Shown: one piece after another, positions 1-5,592 of the stretch
Position numbering within the stretch: position 1 is the stretch's first letter
How the letters are laid out: each line of letters starts with the position of its first letter
Source of the DNA: Candidatus Odyssella thessalonicensis
GTDB taxonomy: Bacteria; Pseudomonadota; Alphaproteobacteria; Bin65
Direction of reading: 5' to 3'
NCBI GenBank assembly: GCA_005240015.1
Contig: SBBV01000063.1
Location: 1 to 5,592 of the forward strand
DNA length: 5,592 nt
The notes under the pieces: model-generated
The model's input: only the letters and a program-made list of their open reading frames with translations
Databases searched by the model: none
What the model was told of the DNA's origin: nothing
Made by a program: the position numbers and the translations under genes

Positions 1-263
1 AGGCTGGTGAGGCCAAGGTCGTAGCCGATCGGCAGATTGGGCTTGAAGGCGAGCATCGCGACGAAGTGCGTCGACCACACGCCGGCGCCGGTGACCGCAG
101 CCGCGGCCGTGAGCCAGCGCAGGCGCACGCCGAATGCGGCCGATTCCTCGGCGCGGTGCCTGAGGCTGAAGGCGGTGAACGTCGCCAGCGCGCACAGCAG
201 CGCGGCGACGACGACGAGCCTCGGGTCATGGTCCTCGGCGATGCAGGCATAAACGCGAAGCAT
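1..263 (-). CDS. MHYT-domain membrane sensor protein, N-terminal part (cut by window edge)
   Basis: Reading leftward from the ATG at 263-261 gives 87 codons open to the window edge. The product starts MLRVYACIAEDHDPRLVVVA. It has a first hydrophobic segment at about residues 16-34, then an Arg/Glu-rich turn (35-49), then a second hydrophobic stretch (50-73) containing WSTHFVAMLAF, followed by LPIGYDLGLTS. The H-D-x-R-L-V entry, the W-x-T-H-F-x-A-M core and the following Y-D are the pattern of the first repeat of the MHYT integral-membrane sensor domain. This domain has been proposed to bind metal and sense a diatomic gas, and is usually fused to GGDEF/EAL or histidine-kinase modules. Here the motif reads THFVAM instead of MHFxGM. 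The output domain lies outside the window, so diguanylate cyclase/phosphodiesterase or kinase remains open. The start is the natural one for the family, although the Shine-Dalgarno (CGAG just upstream) is weak. The gene is divergent from dnaG. Confidence 0.8.
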   Translation of the reverse strand, partial: MLRVYACIAEDHDPRLVVVAALLCALATFTAFSLRHRAEESAAFGVRLRWLTAAAAVTGAGVWSTHFVAMLAFKPNLPIGYDLGLTS

Positions 264-287
264 GGCTCGATTTGTCACAGCCTAAAG

Positions 288-302
288 TTAAGGGCCGGTA
301 AA
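288..302. promoter_or_regulatory. Possible CtrA-type box (TTAA-N7-TAAA)
   Basis: TTAA at 288-291 is followed after exactly seven bases (GGGCCGG) by TAAA at 299-302 and then C. The known consensus of the alphaproteobacterial cell-cycle regulator CtrA is TTAA-N7-TTAAC, so this site has one mismatch. It lies 25 bases upstream of the MHYT-gene start codon, a position compatible with control of that gene. Chance matches to such a short motif are common, so this is only a candidate. Confidence 0.25.
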
Positions 303-505
303 CCGTGCCAATCTGCTCGCCCGCCAAGCCTTTGAACCGGCTGATATTTCAGTGGGGTTCGCGAGTGCTTTATCCTTCCCCGCTGCTGTCCATGCCTCAT
401 CCACAAGGACGCGAAGACCCGTTCCAGGCGCACCTTGCGGTCAGACCGTGTTATGGTGGTCGCCTATGGCTCGCCGTGGGAGCGCTCGCGGCGATGCGTC
501 CTGTT

Positions 506-510
506 GGAGA
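506..510 (+). promoter_or_regulatory. dnaG Shine-Dalgarno sequence
   Basis: GGAGA at 506-510 lies five bases before the ATG at 516-518. It settles the dnaG start. The reading frame is open back to an in-frame TTG at 435, but the 27 extra residues do not resemble the DnaG N-terminus, while MAFPPRFLDEIR at 516 does. Confidence 0.7.
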
Positions 511-515
511 GCGCG

Positions 516-2417
516 ATGGCCTTCCCGCCCCGATTTCTCGACGAGATCCGCAATCGGCTGTCGCTGGCGGAGGCGATCGGGCGGCGGGTGAAGCTCATCC
601 GCCGCGGCCGCGAGTTCGTCGGGCTCTGCCCTTTCCACCACGAGAAATCGCCGTCCTTCACCGTGGTGGAGGAGAAGAACTTCTATCACTGCTTCGGCTG
701 CGGCGCGCATGGCGACGTGATCGGCTTCACCATGCGCACGGAGGGGCTGCCTTTCCCCGAGGCGGTCGAGAAGCTCGCCGCCGAGGCGGGGCTCGCCCTC
801 CCCGAACGCGACCCGCGCGCCGAGGAACATGCGCGCATCGCCAAGACGCTCTACGACGCCAATGAGGCGGCGGCCGAGTGGTTCGCAGCGCAGCTCTACA
901 CGCCGGAGGGACGGACGGCGCTCGACTATCTGAAGCGCCGCGGGCTCGAGGACCGCACGATCGCGCGCTTTCGCCTGGGCTACGCGCCCGATGCGCGCGA
1001 CGCGATCAAGCGGGCGCTCGTGCCGAAGGGATATGCCGAGGCGCAGCTGCTCGAGGCCGGGCTGCTGATCAAGCCCGACGACGGCCGCAGCCCCTACGAC
1101 CGCTTCCGCGGGCGCGTGATGTTCCCGATCTCGGACAAGCGCGGGCGCGTGATCGCGTTCGGCGGCCGCGTGCTCGGCGACGAGAAGCCGAAATACCTGA
1201 ACTCTCCCGACACGCCGCTGTTCCACAAGGGCCGCGTGCTCTACGCCTATCGCGAAGCGCGCACGGCGGCGCAAGGCGGCTCGGAGATTCTGGTCGCCGA
1301 AGGCTACATGGACGTGATCGCGCTGCATCAGGCCGGCTTCGAGGGCGCGGTGGCGCCGCTCGGCACGGCGCTCACCGAGGCGCAGATCGAGGAGCTCTGG
1401 CGCGTCCAGCCCGAGCCGCTCCTATGCTTCGACGGCGACGAGGCCGGCCGCCGGGCCGCCGCCCGTGCCGCCGAGCGCGTGCTGCCGATCCTGAAGCCGG
1501 GTAAGTCGCTGCGCTTCGTGTTCCTGCCCGAGGGCGACGATCCCGACAGCCTGATCCGCGAAGGCGGCCCCGAAGCGATGAAATCGGTGCTCGCCCAGGC
1601 CGTGCCGCTCGTCCACTGGCTGTGGCGCATCGAAACCGACGGCCGCCCCATCGACACGCCCGAGCGGCGCTCGCTGCTGCGCAGCTCGGTCCTGAAGCGC
1701 GTCGCCGAGATCGCGGACGGGACGATCCAGGAACACTATGCGAGCGATTACAAGCAGCGCCTCAACGACCTCTTTTTCCCCAAGAAATCAGAAGTTTACG
1801 CGAGAGTCCGGAGGCGCGGACCGGGCCCGCAGCTGGCCCGCCCGGGAGACCGGCCCCATCTCCAGGTGAAGGTGGACGGCAACACCAACAAGGCTTTGCT
1901 GCAGGCGCACAAGGCCCTCCTGGCCGCTGTTATTAGACATCCAGAGCTATTGCATGCACTGGCGGAGGACCTAGTTAGGATTGACCTTAAGCCGGGTGGC
2001 GAGCTTGACAGGCTGAGAGACGCGCTCTTAAAGACCGCGGCTGTGCCTCTTGACTCCGCAGCCACCGAGAACCACCTGAACGAGTTAGGTTTTTCGGACG
2101 TGTTGCGGAGTGTGCTCAGCCACCAAGTGAGCGACGTGTTTCGCATCGCAAGGGTGGGTACGTCACACGACGAGACGCTTCGCGGATGGCAATCTCTGTT
2201 TCGCGAGATTGTGGTCGCGCCCGAGCTGGAACGGGAGAGATTGGTCGCGGAGCGGCGCTTGGCCGAGGATACGACGAAGAGGAACCTTACAGCTTTGAAC
2301 GCCGTAAAGAGTCAGACCGCAGCGGCGCGGGGGGCGGCGAACGCGACAGCGCTCGAGTCGCCGGCGCAAGACGGCGGGACAGAAAACGGACTCCGGCGAG
2401 ATCGCGAGGGAAGCTGA
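516..2417 (+). CDS. dnaG: DNA primase DnaG
   Basis: This is the replicative primase: it lays RNA primers for Okazaki fragments and acts with the DnaB helicase at the fork. The protein has 633 residues, close to the usual 580-660. It begins with a CHC2 zinc finger in which C38, H41, C59 and C62 are visible within CPFHHEKSPSF and YHCFGCGAHGD. The polymerase core follows (about 110-420) and includes the conserved FRGRVMFPI and KYLNSPDTPLFHKG. Its TOPRIM acidic residues are all present: E262 in EGYMD, D306 and D308 in DGDEAG, and D342/D344 in GDDPDS. The region from about residue 425 is the helicase-binding domain, recognisable by KALLAAVIRHPELL and the GWQSLFREI helix with the terminal coiled ERLVAERRLAED segment. 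It ends in a charged, low-complexity tail. Codon usage changes sharply at about position 1788 (see findings). The frame is intact and all catalytic residues are present, so the enzyme should be functional. rpoD follows 113 bases later. Confidence 0.97.
   Translation: MAFPPRFLDEIRNRLSLAEAIGRRVKLIRRGREFVGLCPFHHEKSPSFTVVEEKNFYHCFGCGAHGDVIGFTMRTEGLPFPEAVEKLAAEAGLALPERDPRAEEHARIAKTLYDANEAAAEWFAAQLYTPEGRTALDYLKRRGLEDRTIARFRLGYAPDARDAIKRALVPKGYAEAQLLEAGLLIKPDDGRSPYDRFRGRVMFPISDKRGRVIAFGGRVLGDEKPKYLNSPDTPLFHKGRVLYAYREARTAAQGGSEILVAEGYMDVIALHQAGFEGAVAPLGTALTEAQIEELWRVQPEPLLCFDGDEAGRRAAARAAERVLPILKPGKSLRFVFLPEGDDPDSLIREGGPEAMKSVLAQAVPLVHWLWRIETDGRPIDTPERRSLLRSSVLKRVAEIADGTIQEHYASDYKQRLNDLFFPKKSEVYARVRRRGPGPQLARPGDRPHLQVKVDGNTNKALLQAHKALLAAVIRHPELLHALAEDLVRIDLKPGGELDRLRDALLKTAAVPLDSAATENHLNELGFSDVLRSVLSHQVSDVFRIARVGTSHDETLRGWQSLFREIVVAPELERERLVAERRLAEDTTKRNLTALNAVKSQTAAARGAANATALESPAQDGGTENGLRRDREGS
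1788..2315 (+). other. Compositionally atypical segment within dnaG (possible mosaic tract)
   Basis: From codon 425 onward the gene switches to codons absent from its first 424: AGA at 1803, 1935, 2016, 2238; AGG at 1812, 1977, 2010, 2151, 2280; TTA at 2028, 2085; plus six TTG, five CTT and three GTT. Hand counts give about 52% G+C for 1921-1980, 60% for 1981-2040 and 57% for 2041-2100, against 70% for 1081-1140 and 83% for 1441-1500. The left edge is sharp in codon usage. The right edge is blurred, with GC-rich sequence resuming at about 2320. The tract coincides with the start of the helicase-binding domain. The reading frame is preserved throughout. Foreign origin is an inference; the codon shift itself is directly visible. 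Confidence 0.65.
2005..2033 (+). promoter_or_regulatory. Possible weak promoter inside dnaG 3' region
   Basis: A perfect -35 hexamer TTGACA at 2005-2010 is followed after 17 bases by TTAAAG at 2028-2033, which matches only three of six -10 positions. It could contribute an internal start for rpoD, as internal rpoD promoters within dnaG are known in E. coli, but it is about 500 bases upstream of rpoD and inside the AT-richer tract where such matches arise by chance. Confidence 0.15.
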
Positions 2418-2491
2418 AGCGCGGCGACCGGAGTCTCCGTGGGCGCGAAGCCTTTGGGGGAATCCGGTTCCGCAGTGTCGCAACGCCATGA

Positions 2492-2510
2492 GGTGCAGCT
2501 CCGCTGCACC
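2492..2510 (+). repeat. Perfect 8-bp hairpin in the dnaG-rpoD spacer
   Basis: GGTGCAGC at 2492-2499 and its exact reverse complement GCTGCACC at 2503-2510 are separated by the three bases TCC. In RNA this makes a stable GC-rich stem-loop ending 10 bases before the rpoD Shine-Dalgarno. No T-tract follows, so it is not an intrinsic terminator. It could be an mRNA-processing or stability element separating the dnaG and rpoD messages, or a copy of a dispersed palindrome. Confidence 0.7.
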
Positions 2511-2520
2511 GACGGGGACG

Positions 2521-2525
2521 AAGGA
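2521..2525 (+). promoter_or_regulatory. rpoD Shine-Dalgarno sequence
   Basis: AAGGA at 2521-2525 is five bases from the ATG at 2531. This strong, well-spaced site supports the annotated rpoD start. Confidence 0.75.
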
Positions 2526-2530
2526 CCGAG

Positions 2531-4657
<2,127 letters not shown>

Positions 4658-4689
4658 TCGAATTCTCGCGGTTGCGACGGGCTTTCCTA

Positions 4690-4721
4690 GGGGCGGGCTT
4701 CAAACCCGCCCCACGCTTTTT
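4690..4721 (+). terminator. Rho-independent terminator after rpoD
   Basis: GGGGCGGG at 4690-4697 pairs perfectly with CCCGCCCC at 4705-4712 across a seven-base loop (CTTCAAA). Four bases later comes T5 at 4717-4721. The structure starts 33 bases after the rpoD stop, the expected place for an intrinsic terminator of the dnaG-rpoD message. On the minus strand the stem is not followed by a T-tract, so termination there would be weaker. The stem-loop also resembles a dispersed palindromic repeat (see findings). Confidence 0.75.
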
Positions 4722-4755
4722 CCGCGCGACGAATCGCCGGTTTCTTGCGGCAGCG

Positions 4756-4778
4756 CGCACCGGGCGGCCTGCGGTGCG
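4756..4778. repeat. Inverted repeat between convergent rpoD and DUF1353 genes
   Basis: CGCACCG at 4756-4762 and CGGTGCG at 4772-4778 form a 7-bp stem with a nine-base loop, 23 bases beyond the stop codon of the minus-strand gene. No T-tract follows on either strand. It could help end or stabilise the DUF1353 message, but a chance origin is possible in such GC-rich DNA. Confidence 0.35.
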
Positions 4779-4800
4779 TCCCCATCAAAGTCGAAACGCG

Positions 4801-5385
4801 CTAAGCCGATACGGGCTCGGGCGCCGCCGCCTGCTCGCTGGGCGCCGGCGAGCTCCAGAAGTCGTAGTAGCGGAGGTCGTCGCGGGTTGTGTAAGTGCCG
4901 CGGCCGAACAGGCGCACCGCCGCGTAGATGATCCAGCGCCGCAACCAGCTCACGCGCGCGTCGATCATGCCGGCGAGCAGCACTTTGTCGGCGAAGAGCC
5001 GATCGAGCGGCCGTGCCGCGCGGCCGGCGACGTCCTGCCAGGCCACGTAGAGGAAATCGTGCACGATCGACGCCTCGAGGTGCAGCCCCACCTGCGAGAT
5101 GATCTGGCGCGCGAACCACGGCACCGAGGCGAGGTCGGTGAGCATGCCGCGCGGCACCTCGATGATGTAGCGCTGGTTCTCGGGCTGGCTCGCGATGCGG
5201 TAGCTGATGCGGTAGGCCTCCTGCAGGATGAAGTCGGCGTTGCCCTTGCCGTTCCTGAGCTTCACCGCTTCGATCTCGCGCCGCACGAGCAGCGGATCGT
5301 GGAATTCGAGATCGACGACCGCCTCGCCCGTGTAGTCGAGCGGATAAGGATCAAGGAACTCGGGTACGAAATAGCGCCCCTTCAC
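4801..5385 (-). CDS. DUF1353 family protein (unknown function)
   Basis: The protein has 194 residues from a GTG start at 5385-5383. I chose this start because AAGGAG at 5398-5393 precedes it by seven bases. The frame continues upstream to another GTG at 5415, but that start has no ribosome site and would place the Shine-Dalgarno inside the coding sequence. The product opens MKGRYFVPEFLDPYPLDYTG. Recognisable DUF1353 features are VPRGMLTDLASVP (77-89) and HLEASIVHDFLY (102-113), followed by a helical WLRRWIIYAAVRLFG stretch (147-161). The family occurs in bacteria and phages, often near structural or lysis genes, and no biochemical role is established to my knowledge; D84, H109 and D110 are candidate functional residues by conservation only. 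There is no signal peptide. The C-terminus is a Ser/Pro/Ala/Glu-rich tail. The gene converges on rpoD, and no phage genes are visible next to it. Confidence 0.8.
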   Translation of the reverse strand: MKGRYFVPEFLDPYPLDYTGEAVVDLEFHDPLLVRREIEAVKLRNGKGNADFILQEAYRISYRIASQPENQRYIIEVPRGMLTDLASVPWFARQIISQVGLHLEASIVHDFLYVAWQDVAGRAARPLDRLFADKVLLAGMIDARVSWLRRWIIYAAVRLFGRGTYTTRDDLRYYDFWSSPAPSEQAAAPEPVSA

Positions 5386-5392
5386 CGGACTG

Positions 5393-5398
5393 CTCCTT
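5393..5398 (-). promoter_or_regulatory. Shine-Dalgarno deciding the DUF1353 start
   Basis: AAGGAG read on the minus strand lies seven bases before the GTG at 5385-5383. It is the best ribosome binding site upstream of this gene and argues for the internal GTG rather than the GTG 30 bases further upstream. Confidence 0.7.
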
Positions 5399-5441
5399 CT
5401 CGCGCGCGGCAACACTAGACCCGCCCCGGCCCCGTGCGATA

Positions 5442-5455
5442 GTGAGCCAGCTCAC
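5442..5455. promoter_or_regulatory. GTGA-N6-TCAC palindrome, possible CRP/FNR-family operator
   Basis: GTGAGC-CA-GCTCAC is an inverted repeat with perfect 6-bp arms. Its core, GTGA-N6-TCAC, is the spacing and half-site pattern of CRP/FNR-superfamily operators (E. coli CRP: TGTGA-N6-TCACA); the outer bases here are A and C instead of T and A. It sits between two divergent genes, 57 bases before the DUF1353 start and 93 bases before the Tat-exported gene. A weak plus-strand promoter-like pair, TAGACC at 5416-5421 and GATAGT at 5438-5443 with 16 bases between, would put the palindrome over the transcription start. The regulator identity is inference. Confidence 0.4.
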
Positions 5456-5479
5456 CGAGCCGCGCCGGAGGGGTCGATT

Positions 5480-5520
5480 GCGCCGTCACGGGGATTCGAC
5501 ATGGGGCGCGCCGTCACGGG
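5480..5520 (+). repeat. 13-bp direct repeat upstream of the Tat-exported gene
   Basis: GCGCCGTCACGGG occurs exactly at 5480-5492 and again at 5508-5520, a centre-to-centre distance of 28 bases. Both copies lie in the leader of the downstream gene, the second ending 27 bases before its ATG. Tandem operator half-sites for a dimeric regulator are one explanation; a local duplication is another. Confidence 0.55.
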
Positions 5521-5547
5521 CCGCATCCGAGCGATGGAGGAACTTCG

Positions 5548-5592
5548 ATGAACGAGAGGTCGCATCTCTCACGCCGGCGTCTCGCCGGCGCG
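5548..5592 (+). CDS. Tat-exported protein, first 15 codons (cut by window edge)
   Basis: The ATG at 5548-5550 is preceded by GGAGGA at 5536-5541 with a six-base gap, a strong ribosome binding site. The visible product is MNERSHLSRRRLAGA. S-R-R-R-L at residues 8-12 fits the twin-arginine consensus (S/T-R-R-x-F-L-K), so the protein is probably folded in the cytoplasm and then exported by the Tat pathway, often as a cofactor-containing enzyme or binding protein. The hydrophobic segment and mature protein lie beyond the window, so the function cannot be named. The gene is divergent from the DUF1353 gene with a 162-base shared upstream region. Confidence 0.65.
   Translation, partial: MNERSHLSRRRLAGA

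Larger units (their letters stand above)
264..515. other. Divergent intergenic region between the MHYT gene and dnaG
   Basis: This 252-base stretch must carry the promoters of both flanking genes. It is less GC-rich near 281-300 and 341-375 than the genes. I could not find a well-spaced -35/-10 pair: TTGCGG at 435-440 and TTATGG at 451-456 sit only 10 bases apart. A short inverted repeat, CGGTC-A-GACCG, lies at 438-448. Another, CGGT-AA-ACCG, lies at 297-306 and overlaps the CtrA-like box listed separately. No convincing small gene or RNA gene is visible. Confidence 0.5.

Noticed and set aside
37..335. Two small plus-strand frames (37-252 and 66-335)
   Set aside because: They lie opposite the MHYT gene, whose minus-strand translation has a clear family pattern; they have no ribosome site or recognisable sequence.
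435..456. TTGCGG and TTATGG as a dnaG promoter
   Set aside because: The two hexamers are only 10 bases apart, far short of the 16-18 needed for a sigma-70 promoter.
435..515. A 27-residue N-terminal extension of DnaG from an upstream TTG
   Set aside because: The extra residues do not resemble DnaG, while a good Shine-Dalgarno and the conserved MAFPPRFLDEI start occur at 516.
441..1328. A 295-residue minus-strand frame opposite dnaG
   Set aside because: It lies entirely opposite the catalytic part of dnaG and its Arg/Ala/His-rich product shows no domain.
5572..5590. CGCCGGCG repeated with a three-base gap, hairpin-like, at the window end
   Set aside because: It lies within the Tat signal codons for R-R-R-L-A-G-A and is readily explained by GC-rich codon choice for arginine, glycine and alanine.

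Overview
The window looks like a piece of an alphaproteobacterial chromosome. It is GC-rich: hand-counted 60-base blocks in the main genes run about 70-83% G+C. It carries the conserved dnaG-rpoD pair of the macromolecular-synthesis locus, and the 708-residue sigma factor has the long, charged non-conserved region seen in alphaproteobacterial housekeeping sigma factors. I cannot name the genus. A Hyphomicrobiales- or Rhodospirillales-like lineage is plausible but is only inference.

Layout from left to right. (1) Positions 1-263, minus strand: the 5' end of a gene whose product starts with an MHYT sensor domain, cut off by the window edge. (2) Positions 264-515: a 252-base divergent intergenic region with a CtrA-like box. 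(3) Positions 516-2417, plus strand: dnaG, the replicative primase. (4) Positions 2418-2530: a short spacer with a perfect 8-bp hairpin just before the rpoD ribosome binding site. (5) Positions 2531-4657, plus strand: rpoD, the primary sigma-70 factor. (6) Positions 4658-4800: a spacer between convergent genes with a strong GC hairpin followed by T5, the likely rpoD terminator and possibly also a REP-like repeat. (7) Positions 4801-5385, minus strand: a DUF1353-family protein of unknown function. (8) Positions 5386-5547: a divergent intergenic region with a GTGA-N6-TCAC palindrome and a 13-bp direct repeat. (9) From 5548 to the window end, plus strand: the first 15 codons of a protein with a twin-arginine (Tat) export motif.

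Functionally, dnaG (primer synthesis) and rpoD (global transcription initiation) form a co-directional pair coupling replication and transcription capacity. The MHYT gene, the DUF1353 gene and the Tat-exported gene are separately oriented neighbours with no evident functional link to them.

The most striking observation is an abrupt codon-usage break inside dnaG. Codons 1-424 (zinc finger, polymerase core) contain no AGA, AGG, TTA, TTG, CTT or GTT, while the last 209 codons (the helicase-binding region) contain 25 of them and the DNA drops to about 52-60% G+C. The break falls at the domain boundary and suggests a mosaic gene, a replaced C-terminal domain, or an assembly chimera. I saw no CRISPR array, tRNA, rRNA, insertion sequence or clearly new multi-gene system.
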